The position numbers were made by a program, and so were the translations under genes. Shown one piece after another: positions 43,666-52,699 of a stretch of DNA of 64,000 bases. The number at the start of each line of letters is the position of its first letter. The stretch's first letter is position 1. The stretch is from Arthrobacter sp. YN (GTDB lineage: Bacteria > Actinomycetota > Actinomycetes > Actinomycetales > Micrococcaceae), in assembly GCF_002224285.1 (NCBI RefSeq), contig NZ_CP022436.1, positions 3,906,001 to 3,970,000 on the forward strand. The letters are read 5' to 3'. The notes beneath the pieces are model-generated. The model saw only the letters and a program-made list of their open reading frames with translations, did no database searches and was not told the origin of the DNA.

Positions 43666-44307
43666 CTAAAGGAGGCCCGCACCGACGGGAACAGAGATGT
43701 TGCTCGTGGCAGTAAGGGTGCGGCCGCCAATGACCACGGTCACCGTGACGGGGAATGTAGCCAAAGCACTGATACCAATTCCAGTGCTGACACCGGCGAG
43801 GCCAAAGACGATGGGAAGGTTCAGGGTGCCATTGCTGGCGACAGTGACAGGCACGTTGTTGGTCCACGTTGTAGCCGGGAAGCCGTACTGACCAATAATG
43901 GGCGCCGACTGGTAGACGGCAGTACGCTGGCCGGCGGTGGTGAGTGTTCCATCGAAGGAATACACGCCAAAGCCACGAGCCCGACCGACGCTGATGTTGA
44001 TGCCGGCAGGGCGGGCGACAGATACCGTGACCGCAGCAGTCTCCGTCACGGCGCCCGGACCGTTGGTGAAGGTCAAGGTGGTGGGAACGGTGACCAGGGC
44101 CGTGGCCGTGAGCGTTCCGCCGCCGTCCAGCAGGGCGAGGGAAAGAAGTGAAGTAGAGGAAGCCGTGAAGGCAAGGCTCAAAGTGTTCACGGACGCTACG
44201 GCAGCCGGGGCGGCCACGGCAGCGGCGATAACCGGCACGGACCAAGCGGCACCCTTGACTACGGCGCGGCGGGAGTGCGGCTTTGAAACGGTGACTTCGT
44301 CGCTCAT
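43666..44307 (-). CDS. Tat-exported surface protein
   Basis: 213 residues from ATG 44307. Twin-arginine signal SRRAVVKGAAWSVPVIAAA, then AAPAAVASVN as a cleavage region. The mature part is rich in Thr, Val and Ala and looks like one or two beta-sandwich domains (TLTFTNGPGAVTETAAVTVS; TNNVPVTVASNGTLNLPIVF). No anchor or catalytic motif. Similar RRAVxxGAAW...PVI proteins are common as surface or peri-wall proteins in Arthrobacter relatives. Its neighbours (PqqD-like fusion, lepB) make it a candidate substrate of that module (inference). Confidence 0.72.
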   Translation of the reverse strand: MSDEVTVSKPHSRRAVVKGAAWSVPVIAAAVAAPAAVASVNTLSLAFTASSTSLLSLALLDGGGTLTATALVTVPTTLTFTNGPGAVTETAAVTVSVARPAGINISVGRARGFGVYSFDGTLTTAGQRTAVYQSAPIIGQYGFPATTWTNNVPVTVASNGTLNLPIVFGLAGVSTGIGISALATFPVTVTVVIGGRTLTATSNISVPVGAGLL

Positions 44308-44498
44308 TGTTCTTCTCTCAACTCGGAATGAAAACCATCGGTTGGAATCCAGCACATGCCGAGTTCCCCCATCAGGGATAGACATTACCCACGTGTTTTT
44401 GCCGGAAAGTCCAGATCTGGCCCTCGCCCGAAGGTTTGTCGCTCAACGGTTCAAGGTCTGCGCGGAACGTCCTCTGCCCCTGCCACAAACGTGAATCT

Positions 44499-45383
44499 TC
44501 ATGACTGGGAAGCGTCGACTCCCCGGCGTTCCCTGAGATCCCGCGGCCCGCAGCCATACAGCTCATCCAATGCCCTGCGCAGGGCGGCCGTTGTCCCGAA
44601 TCCGGTCTGCTCGGCGATTTGTTGAATGCTGAGGACGTCATAGCGGGCATCCGTGAGCAGTGTTCGTGCCAGCCTGCCGCGCTGCCTGCGAATCTCCGCG
44701 GCAATGGAATTTCCCACCTCCGCGAACGCGGCCTGCACCCGCCGCAAGGACGACTGGACAGCCTTGGCCACGGCTTCGGGATTCAGCTCCCGGTCAGCGC
44801 ATCGCTGGGCAATCACTGCCATGGCCTGGTCCCGGAGCACCGACGTTAAGGACGTGGAATCCCAGGAAACTCCACAGTGATCCAGCAGGAGGCTGCCTGT
44901 CAGTTCAAGCAGGATCTGCTCGGTGGCGTACAGCTCAATGGCAGAACCGTGCCGGGCGGGCTGATTCAGGATGGCCCCGATGAAGGCCTCAGCAGCAGCA
45001 TCGAGCCGGGAGCGGACGGGAGTGACGGTCACGCTGTCCAGTGCATGGGGGACGAAAGTCTCCGCCGCGCTTCTCTGGATCCGGATCCGTTTCGCGTCCG
45101 CGTCCCCGAGGAATGGCGACGGCAGGCCCCTGCCGCCAGGGACAACAACAACCGATTCACCGCCCGGGAGGTGCGTCCCTGAGTGGGGATCCCGGATAAC
45201 GCCGGACGCGACGAAATAAATGTCCACGGTGTCGTCATGTCCCGTGGCATCGGGGGCAGTGAAATCCCCCGAAAGTGAACTAATGGTCAGCTCACCAAAA
45301 ACGCATTCGGCGTGCCTCTGAAGACCGTGTTGATCCTGTGCGAAGTACACCGCTCCCATTTGGAGAAAGTCAGTATCCTGCAT
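44499..45383 (-). CDS. AraC-family transcriptional regulator
   Basis: 294 residues. The N-terminal region is a cupin-like sensor part (GHDDTVDIYFVASGVI; GGESVVVVPGGRG). The C-terminal AraC double helix-turn-helix runs over the last about 100 residues: VAKAVQSSLRRVQAAFAEVG and QIAEQTGFGTTAALRRALDE followed by CGPRDLRERRG. It is divergent from the Wzz/BY-kinase gene, with the leader between them, so it may regulate that gene or the adjacent surface protein. The effector is unknown. Confidence 0.87.
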   Translation of the reverse strand: MQDTDFLQMGAVYFAQDQHGLQRHAECVFGELTISSLSGDFTAPDATGHDDTVDIYFVASGVIRDPHSGTHLPGGESVVVVPGGRGLPSPFLGDADAKRIRIQRSAAETFVPHALDSVTVTPVRSRLDAAAEAFIGAILNQPARHGSAIELYATEQILLELTGSLLLDHCGVSWDSTSLTSVLRDQAMAVIAQRCADRELNPEAVAKAVQSSLRRVQAAFAEVGNSIAAEIRRQRGRLARTLLTDARYDVLSIQQIAEQTGFGTTAALRRALDELYGCGPRDLRERRGVDASQS

Positions 45384-45401
45384 TTGTCATAAACCCCCCA
45401 T

Positions 45402-45417
45402 CCCACCGTGAGGTGGG
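45402..45417. promoter_or_regulatory. CCCACC/GGTGGG dyad upstream of the Wzz/BY-kinase gene
   Basis: A 6-bp dyad with a GTGA centre, between divergent AraC and BY-kinase genes. Its position upstream of a possible -10 (TACGAT near 45440) makes it an operator candidate. Confidence 0.35.
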
Positions 45418-45451
45418 TATCCCCTTTAGGTCAGCACGTTACGATACTTAC

Positions 45452-45480
45452 AACGCAGTGCAAGAACTGCGTTCTTTTTG
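45452..45480 (+). terminator. Terminator in the 5' leader of the Wzz/BY-kinase gene (candidate attenuator)
   Basis: AACGCAGT/ACTGCGTT (8-bp perfect stem, loop GCAAGA) is followed at once by CTTTTTG, a textbook intrinsic terminator. It ends 43 bases before the ATG at 45524 and after the likely promoter. A second dyad, GTCGACGTGTCGAC (about 45482-45495), follows and could fold instead. Confidence 0.65.
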
Positions 45481-45523
45481 TGTCGACGTGTCGACGCCAC
45501 ACAGCATCAGGGGGACCAATTTC

Positions 45524-47053
45524 ATGGAGCTCACGGACTATTGGAAGGTCCTGCGGGCACACTGGATTTCAGTGATTGCCATTACCGTGTTGGGTGGAAT
45601 AGTCGCATTCGGCTGGACTTTGACCCAGACCAAGGTCTTCAGCGCCGATGCCAGCGGCATCATTTCGGTAGGCGTCAATAAAGATCTCGGTACGGCCATG
45701 GCCGGCGAGAGCTACTCCAAGTCCCGCGCAAAGTCCTACCTGGACGTCGCGAAATCCCGGTCCGTGGCAGAAACCGTCATCCAGGACCTCAAGCTCCAAG
45801 GGACCTCTCCTGAACAACTGATCAGCCGTATCTCGGCTCAGAACCCGCAGGACACCGCCACCCTCAAATTCTCCGCACAGGCCAGCAGCCCGGAGGATGC
45901 CCGCGACCTGGCCGAGGCCTGGGTCCGGGCCGTCGGGGAGCAGGTTGCCGAGCTTGAAAAGGGCAGCAACAGCAGTGAGACGTCCATCGTCAGTTTTCGC
46001 TCGCTGGACGCCGCACAACTCCCCACCACTCCCACATCCCCCAACACCAGGCTCGCGCTGATGATTGGCGTCGTCGCCGGCCTGCTGCTGGCGATCGGAT
46101 ATGCGCTGCTGAGGAACATCTTCGACCGTCGCGTCCGTTCGGCAGTCCAGCTCGAAGCCGAGACGCGCGTCGCCGTCATCGGAACCATTCCGTTCCACAA
46201 CAATTTCGACGGCGTCAACCGCCTCGTGTTGTCCCGCGGCGGCAACGATCTTGAGAACAAGAACCACCAGGACTACGCCGTCGCCGAGGCCATCCGTGAA
46301 CTGCGGACCAACCTCCAGTTCATGGACGTGGACGAGCCTCCCCGCATCATCGTTGTCACCTCTGCCCTCCCGGGTGAAGGAAAGACCACCGTGGTGGCCA
46401 ACCTTGCCCAAACCATCGCCGCCTCCGGGCAGCGCGTTGTTGTGGTGGACGGTGACCTCCGCCGCCCCACCGTGGCCAAGACGTTCGGGCTGCTGACCAA
46501 CGTAGGCCTCACAGATGTCCTGATCGGCAGGGCCACCCTCAACGATGTCCTGCAGCCCTGGGGCGAAAGCGGCGACCTCTTTGTGCTCGGCGCCGGCTCT
46601 GTACCTCCGAATCCCAGCGAACTCCTGGGGTCCAACGTCATGCGGACCTTGCTTGAGGACATTGCCAAGCACGCGATCGTCCTGGTGGACGCCCCACCGC
46701 TGTTGCCCGTCACCGACGCAGCGATCCTCACCGCCCGCACGGATGGAGCCCTGGTAGTCAGCCGCGCAGGCAAGACCACCTACGACCAACTGAAGCGTGC
46801 CCTGCAGAACCTGGAGCGCGTCAAGGGCAGGCCCCTGGGTCTCATCATCAACGGCGTTTCCCGCAAATCCTCCAAGGGCGAGGACTACGGCTACCAGTAC
46901 TACACGTACTACAACCGCAAGGACACCGGCGAGGAAGCGGCCAAAGCCAACCACGTTCCCGCCGCAGAATCGACTCCCGTGGCCGCGACAGAGCAGGTCC
47001 AGATGACCGACCAGCGCCGTGGCCGCCGCCGCGAAAGTACCAACGCCCTGTGA
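45524..47053 (+). CDS. Wzz-type chain-length regulator fused to BY-kinase (CpsD/CapB-like)
   Basis: 509 residues from ATG 45524 (GGGGGA upstream). Wzz domain: MELTDYWKVLRAHWISVIAI first helix, extracellular coiled part to about 185, second helix LALMIGVVAGLLLAIGYALL. Kinase domain: Walker A VTSALPGEGKTTVVANLA, Walker A' VVVVDGDLRRPTVAK, Walker B HAIVLVDAPPLLPVTDA. A Tyr cluster (YGYQYYTYYNR) near 450 is the autophosphorylation site. Such proteins control polymer length and export. The phosphatase gene follows with a GTGA overlap. Confidence 0.93.
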   Translation: MELTDYWKVLRAHWISVIAITVLGGIVAFGWTLTQTKVFSADASGIISVGVNKDLGTAMAGESYSKSRAKSYLDVAKSRSVAETVIQDLKLQGTSPEQLISRISAQNPQDTATLKFSAQASSPEDARDLAEAWVRAVGEQVAELEKGSNSSETSIVSFRSLDAAQLPTTPTSPNTRLALMIGVVAGLLLAIGYALLRNIFDRRVRSAVQLEAETRVAVIGTIPFHNNFDGVNRLVLSRGGNDLENKNHQDYAVAEAIRELRTNLQFMDVDEPPRIIVVTSALPGEGKTTVVANLAQTIAASGQRVVVVDGDLRRPTVAKTFGLLTNVGLTDVLIGRATLNDVLQPWGESGDLFVLGAGSVPPNPSELLGSNVMRTLLEDIAKHAIVLVDAPPLLPVTDAAILTARTDGALVVSRAGKTTYDQLKRALQNLERVKGRPLGLIINGVSRKSSKGEDYGYQYYTYYNRKDTGEEAAKANHVPAAESTPVAATEQVQMTDQRRGRRRESTNAL

Positions 47054-47679
47054 GCCTGACCAACCAAGGTGCCCAGCCGCCGTCGGCCATTCTGACCGTC
47101 TGCACCGGCAACATCTGCCGGTCACCACTGGCCGAGCAACTGATCCGTGCCCAGCTCCATGACAACGGACTCAGCACCTTTCAGGTGGTCAGTGCCGGCC
47201 TGCACGCTGCGGCAGGGGCGCCCATGGAGCCTCTCCCCGCTGCCCTGTCCAGGGAGTACGGCGGCAACCCGAATGGCTCGGTGGGCCGGCAGATCTCGGC
47301 CGAGGTTGTTGAGGCGGCCGGCCTGGTGCTGACCATGACCCGCAAGCAGCGCGACGAACTGGTGAAGAAGTATCCGGGTGCGGCACAGCGTGCGTTCACC
47401 ATGGCCGAGTTCGCCCGCGCGGCAGCGATGGTCCCTTCAGGCGAAGGCACGGCAGCGCCGGCCGCGGCCAGCTGGGCATCGGTGACAGGCGCAGTGACGA
47501 ACACTCCCTTGGCCGGTCTGGTCAGCCGAACAGCAGCCGTCCGGTCCACCGCCGAACTCCGCGACGAGGACGATATCCCGGACCCCATCAATGCCAGCGA
47601 GGCCGTGCACCGGGACGTTGCCCAGCGCATTGCCGGGCACTGCAAGGACGTTGCCGACATCCTCCGGAAGCACCTCTAA
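47050..47679 (+). CDS. Low-molecular-weight protein-tyrosine phosphatase
   Basis: 209 residues. The CX5R loop is VCTGNICRSPLAEQL (nucleophile Cys about 18). The general acid is expected in the DDIPDPINAS segment near the C-terminus, and a long Ala/Gly/Ser-rich insertion (about 120-155) separates the halves. It would dephosphorylate the Tyr tail of the BY-kinase. Typical members have about 150-160 residues, so the insertion is unusual. It starts with GTG inside the previous stop and ends in a 4-base overlap with the convergent VanZ gene. Confidence 0.9.
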   Translation: MSLTNQGAQPPSAILTVCTGNICRSPLAEQLIRAQLHDNGLSTFQVVSAGLHAAAGAPMEPLPAALSREYGGNPNGSVGRQISAEVVEAAGLVLTMTRKQRDELVKKYPGAAQRAFTMAEFARAAAMVPSGEGTAAPAAASWASVTGAVTNTPLAGLVSRTAAVRSTAELRDEDDIPDPINASEAVHRDVAQRIAGHCKDVADILRKHL

Positions 47680-48104
47680 GCGAAAGTCGTCGAAAGCCTC
47701 TTCATCACCGCGAGACCCAGCAAGGCTCCCAGGGTGTTCGCCACAACATCCGACAAAGCTGTGACCCGCCCCGGAACCACCAGCTGCACCGTTTCGATCA
47801 ATGCCGACGATCCGATGGCGAGCAGCCCCGCCGCCCACCAGTTCCACAGCGCGGGCCTGAGGAGGCGGAGAAACGCCCCGAACGGGATGAACAGGACAAT
47901 GTTGGCAGCGAACTCCACGCCCACTGCGGCGGCACCGAACGGCAGGCCGAGCAGCGAAAGCCACCCGGCAATGACCCCGACAAACCCAGTGACGGTGCTG
48001 GCTTCACGCGCCGGCAGGAAGACCACCAAGGCCAACGCCACCAGATACACACCGAACATGGCCTGGATCCAGCGATGGGCGACCTTCGGGAAAACCACCA
48101 GCAA
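47676..48104 (-). CDS. VanZ-family membrane protein
   Basis: 142 residues, four to five membrane helices. VanZ hallmarks: FAANIVLFIPFGAFLRLL and SSALIETVQLVVPGRVTALSDVVANTLGA (split here), which carry the conserved Asn, Glu and Asp. Role unknown; VanZ proteins modulate resistance to glycopeptides in some bacteria. Its 3' end overlaps the phosphatase gene by 4 bases. Confidence 0.87.
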   Translation of the reverse strand: MLVVFPKVAHRWIQAMFGVYLVALALVVFLPAREASTVTGFVGVIAGWLSLLGLPFGAAAVGVEFAANIVLFIPFGAFLRLLRPALWNWWAAGLLAIGSSALIETVQLVVPGRVTALSDVVANTLGALLGLAVMKRLSTTFA

Positions 48105-48290
48105 CCTCCTCCAGCGCGTGCGTGCCTGCAGCCATCAACTATAGGGGCGAACCGACCCCTGCCCCTGAATCCTCAGGATTCCTTGCGGCCTGCCCTGCTC
48201 TTTGGGCGTGTTTTCGGCGTATGCTCTCCTCAGCGCAGGCAAGACGCGTTGTTCGCTTTTGGTGGGGCCACTTTCGAAGGCAGGGGTTCA

Positions 48291-51200
48291 GTGGCAGGAG
48301 TGAAGCACGGGGTTCTTCCGATGCGCTCGTCAGCACGGCACGGTTGGCCGCTTTTTCTGGTGCCCGTGGCGTTGTGCTTGGTGCTGTTGGCCGTCGGCCT
48401 GGCAAGCGGGACAGCAACGCCCACGGCGCAACTTGCAGGCGATTTGGCGATCCTTGTTGCATCGCTCACCGCGCTGGCCACCCATGCTCTCGCGGCCCGA
48501 CGACGGAAAGACAACTCCGCGGGCCGCTGGTTCATCGTGGCAGGCCTGGCCGTGTGGAGCGCCGGGCAAATTGTGTGGACCTTCAACGGCATCACCCTGA
48601 ACCACCAGTACCCCTTTCCGTCCTTCGCGGACATTGGCTTTGTTTGGTACGCACTGCCCACCTCCATTGGCCTGATCCTGCTGCTGAGGGGCCAGGGGCT
48701 GCGTCTTCCTCTTCGCCGCACCATCCTGGACGCCGGAGTAGTGGCGAGCTCCATGTTCTTCATTGCGTGGAGCTCGGTACTGGGTCCCTTGGCTGGAGCC
48801 ACGAACCAGGACGCCTTCGCGCAGATCACGCAGATGGCCTACCCCATCGCGGACGTTTTTATGGTCTCGGTGGTCATTGTGCTGACCATGCGCGCAGCCC
48901 GCGGACGCAGATTGCCGTGGCTGAGCATGGGTCTTGGTTTCTGGATCCTGGCCATCACCGACCTGACGTATATGAGTTTCACCCTGCAAGGCATCACAGG
49001 TGTCACAGGATCTCCGTTGGCCCTGGGATGGGTGCTCGCCTTCCTTTTGGTGGGACTCAGCCCCCTGCTTCCGGAAGCCGGAAGTACCCGCAAGGACGGG
49101 CGGGCCTATGCCGCAGCCCTTGAACTGCTCCCCTATGTGCCCGTGTTCAGTGCAGTGTTTTTCTCCCGCAGCCGCCCGATTGGGGCGGATCCCATCCTGC
49201 TGGTCACCGGGCTGGTGGTGGTGGTTTTCGTGATCGTGCGGCAGGTGCTGATCGTCGTCGAGAATGTGACGCTGACCCGCGACCTCGAATCGAAAGTGGC
49301 CGAACGGACTGCCCAACTTGAAGGACTGGGCGCGATCGTCAACTCCTCCGGCGATGCCATCATCGGTGAAACACCCGACGGCGTCATCACCAGCTGGAAC
49401 CCCGGGGCGGAGCGTATCTTTGGGTACCCGGCATCGGAAGCCATCGGCAGGAAGGGCGATTTCTTTGTCCCGGCCCACCTGCTGGAGAAGGAACGGCTCG
49501 CGTTGGAATCCACCGCCCGGAGCGGTGAGGTGCAGAACTATGAGAGCGAACGGAAACGCGGCGACGGTGCCACCATCCCCGTCTCGGTAACCCTGTCCCC
49601 CGTCCGCGGCGAGGCCGGCATCAGCGGCGTCGCCACCATCTCCCGCGACATCACCGGGCGCAGGGCTGCCCAAGCCGAGCTGCTCGCGGCACGTGAGGCA
49701 GCACTGGAAGCGAGCAGGCTCAAGTCCGAGTTCCTGGCCACCATGAGCCACGAGATCCGCACTCCCCTCAACGCCGTGATCGGGCTGACCTCGCTCATGA
49801 TGGACACGCCGCTCAGCGAGGGCCAGAGGCAATACGCGCAGGGCGTTAAAGGCGCCGGCGAGGTTTTGCTGACCCTGATCAACGACATCCTGGACTTCTC
49901 CAAACTGGAGGCCGGGAAAGTGGACCTGGATGTCAACGCCTTCGACCCTCGGTCATTGGTGGACGAGGTGGCCGGGTTGGTTGCGGAGGCAGCCCAGGGC
50001 AAAAATCTGGAACTCATCTCCTACTGCCACCCCGACGTACCAGCACGCCTGATGGGCGACGCCGGACGCATCCGGCAGATCCTGTTGAACCTGTCCTCCA
50101 ACGCGGTCAAGTTCACTCCCGCCGGCGAAGTCGAAATCCAGATCTCCATGGTCAGCCTGGATGCAGACAACGCCTCCCTGCGGTTCGAAGTCAGGGATAC
50201 CGGCATTGGAATCAGCGCCGAGGACCATCACCGGCTGTTCGAATCTTTCGCCCAAGCCGACGCCTCCACCACCCGCCGGTACGGTGGCACGGGTCTGGGC
50301 CTGGCCATCTCCCGGCGTCTCACCGAAGTCATGGGTGGGAGCATCGGACTGGAAAGCGAGCCGGGAACGGGCAGCAAATTCTGGTTCGTCCTGGACCTTC
50401 CCATTGGCCCGGACGCTACCGACACAGGGACCTTACCGGCCACCCTCGCCGGCCGCAGGGTCCTGGTGGTGGACGACAATGCCACCAACCGCCTGGTGCT
50501 GGAAAAGCAATTGGCCAGTTGGGGCATGCAGCCGGTGGCTGTCGCGGACGCCGCCTCCGCCATGGAGGAGTACCGCACAGCCGTGTTAACACAACACCCC
50601 TATGACATCGCCGTGGTGGACATGTGCATGCCCGATACCGACGGCTTGGAACTGGCACGCCGGATCAATGGCGAGAGTCACGGCTCCGGATCGCCGGGAA
50701 TCATCCTGCTGACGTCCACCATGCAGGTGGAAAGGGTGGATCTTGTCAGCGCGGGAATCCGCGAATACCTCACCAAACCCGTGCGAAGCTCAGAGTTCTA
50801 CAACCGCCTCCTGCGCCTGATGGCCACCCGGACTGTGGGATCACCTGCGCAGCCCGTGCAGTTGGATGCAGCTGCGTTGGCCGAACCGGTGCCACGGCTG
50901 GGCAAACTCCTGGTGGCCGAGGACAACGAGGTCAACCAGTTGGTAGCCCGCGGGATGGCCAACAGGCTGGGTTACGACGTTGACATTGTGGACGACGGCG
51001 CCAAAGCAGTGACCGCAGCCCTGTCCGGAAGGTACGCGGCCGTACTGATGGACTGCCACATGCCCGTGATGGACGGCTTCGACGCCACCCGGGCCATCCG
51101 CGCCCGGAACGGCCACGCAGCCCGCATTCCCATCATCGCCATGACCGCGGGTGCACTGGACGAGGACCGCGAGCGCTGCTTCGCCGCCGGCATGGACGAC

Positions 51201-51769
51201 TACCTCAGCAAACCCGTGGACCTCGCCAAGCTCGCCGGTGTGCTGACGCGCTGGGTTCCGGAACAAGAGCAAACATCGACGGCGGTGGGCGGCTCTGTGC
51301 CCGCAGCGGCGGTGGGCGTCGCGGAGGTGCCGGCGGGCGTCGAACGTATGCCGGCGGCAGCATCGGCGTCGAATGTTGGCGTTGAGGACGCCGCTGTTCC
51401 CGACGCTGTGGTTCTTGACGCTGACCGGCTGCAGATCCTCCGCGAGCTTGGGCCGGCAGACGGCCTGGGGCTCTTGCCCGACGCTATCCGGGCTTTCCGG
51501 CAGGACGCTCAAACCACTCTGGAAGCACTGCGTACCGCGCTGGGGCGGGGCAAGCCGCTGCCGTGGAAGCGGCCGCACATAAACTCGCCGGTGCGGCCTC
51601 CAACATCGGAGCAGTTGGCGCCGCGGTGCTGTGCAAGGATCTGGAGCGGTTCGGCCGCGAGGCGGGACCGGACCTGGCTTCAATCGGTATGCCGGTGCTC
51701 ACGCAATTGCAGTCAGAACTCGAGCAGGTGGACGTTGCCCTCGAACGCACTCTCCAAGGAGCTTCATGA
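48291..51769 (+). CDS. Hybrid sensor histidine kinase (7-10 TM, PAS, HisKA, HATPase, REC, REC, Hpt), frameshifted in Hpt
   Basis: About 1158 residues once the frame is repaired. GTG 48291 has AGGCAGGGG upstream; ATG 48321 is the alternative. Membrane region to about 330; PAS (IVNSSGDAIIGETPDGVITS); HisKA FLATMSHEIRTPLN with phospho-His about 487; HATPase with ISAEDHHRLFESFAQAD and GTGLGLAISRRL; REC1 (VLVVDDNATNRL, Asp about 777); REC2 (LLVAEDNEVNQL, Asp about 921); Hpt with AAAHKLAGAASNIGAV. One missing G in the run 51547-51550 puts the Hpt half into another frame. Unrepaired, the reading frame runs to 52187. The true stop at 51769 overlaps the next start (ATGA), which supports a single-base loss. 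It relays phosphate to the GGDEF protein (inference). Confidence 0.87.
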
Positions 51770-52680
51770 AAGTCCTGATCGCCGACGACGACCAGATCTC
51801 CCGGATGATCACCAAGGCCGCCGTCGAGCAGTCCGGGCACGAGTGCATCGTGGCGGAGGATGGCGACTCGGCCTGGCAGCTGTACCAGGAGCACGGCCCC
51901 GAAGCCGTAGTTACGGACCTCATGATGCCCGGCCTCAACGGGCTGGACCTCTGCCGCGCCATCCGCGCGTCCGAGGAGGACAGCTACACGTACATCATCC
52001 TGGTGACCTCGCACGGTTCCCGGAAGGATGTGCTGGCAGGCATGGAGGCCGGTGCGGACGACTACGTCACCAAGCCCTTGGACCCCTTCAGCCTTCACAT
52101 CAGGCTCCTGGCTGCCCAGCGGATCACATCCTTGCACGCAGACCTTGCACGCTACCGATCGGCGCTGACCGAGCAGGCGCGCACTGACCCCCTCACCAAG
52201 CTGCACAACCGCCTGAAACTCACGGAGGACCTGGGCCTCCTGCACAGCCTCGACAATCACGATTACTGCCTTGCGATGGTGGACGTGGACAACTTCAAGA
52301 GCTATAACGACATCTACGGGCACCAGGCCGGTGATGCCGCGCTGGTGGCGATCGCAACAACCCTTGCCCGCGAAGTCCGGAAAGCCGACGCCGTCTACCG
52401 CTTTGGTGGCGAAGAGTTCCTCTTGGTCCTGCAAGACCAGTCCCCTGCCACCGCCGCTTCCGTCATGGAACGTGTCCGGTCCGCGGTCCATGACCTGCGG
52501 ATCGAGCACTCCGGAGATCCGGACGGTGTCCTGACCATCAGCGCCGGAGTCTCGGCCTTCACGGACGGGCACCGGGCAGGCAGCGAGCAACTCCTGCGTG
52601 AAGCCGATCTTGCCCTCTACGCGGCGAAGGCCTCCGGCCGAAACCGGGTGAACCTGGCCAGCGCGCTCCGCATGGAATGA
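51766..52680 (+). CDS. REC-GGDEF response regulator (diguanylate cyclase)
   Basis: 304 residues. Receiver domain: VLIADDDQISRM, phospho-Asp in AVVTDLMMPGLNGLDL (about 52), Thr in IILVTSHGS, Lys in DDYVTKPLDPF. GGDEF domain: DPLTKLHNRLKL, MVDVDNFKSYNDIYGHQAGD and the active-site loop RFGGEEFLLVLQ, an intact GGEEF, so cyclic-di-GMP synthesis is likely. No RxxD inhibitory site is obvious. It is coupled to the hybrid kinase by ATGA, with which it probably forms a phosphorelay. Located between two polysaccharide loci. Confidence 0.92.
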   Translation: MKVLIADDDQISRMITKAAVEQSGHECIVAEDGDSAWQLYQEHGPEAVVTDLMMPGLNGLDLCRAIRASEEDSYTYIILVTSHGSRKDVLAGMEAGADDYVTKPLDPFSLHIRLLAAQRITSLHADLARYRSALTEQARTDPLTKLHNRLKLTEDLGLLHSLDNHDYCLAMVDVDNFKSYNDIYGHQAGDAALVAIATTLAREVRKADAVYRFGGEEFLLVLQDQSPATAASVMERVRSAVHDLRIEHSGDPDGVLTISAGVSAFTDGHRAGSEQLLREADLALYAAKASGRNRVNLASALRME

Positions 52681-52699
52681 ACAGGGTCAGTGGATCTCA

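Noticed and set aside
43622..44245. Alternative frame of 207 codons inside the Tat surface protein gene
   Set aside because: It reads as Arg/His/Cys-rich sequence without motif, while the other frame has a clean Tat signal and beta-type mature part.
45569..47128. Open frame of 519 codons opposite the BY-kinase
   Set aside because: Low-complexity Gly/Asp/Val composition and no motif; the opposite strand encodes intact Walker motifs.
48330..49832. Open frame of 500 codons opposite the hybrid kinase
   Set aside because: Composition typical of an antisense shadow and it covers the PAS/HisKA coding part of the real gene.
51547..51551. Programmed -1 frameshift as the normal mode for the hybrid kinase
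   Set aside because: No canonical X XXY YYZ heptamer or downstream structure is evident, and two other genes show similar single-base losses, so consensus error is simpler.
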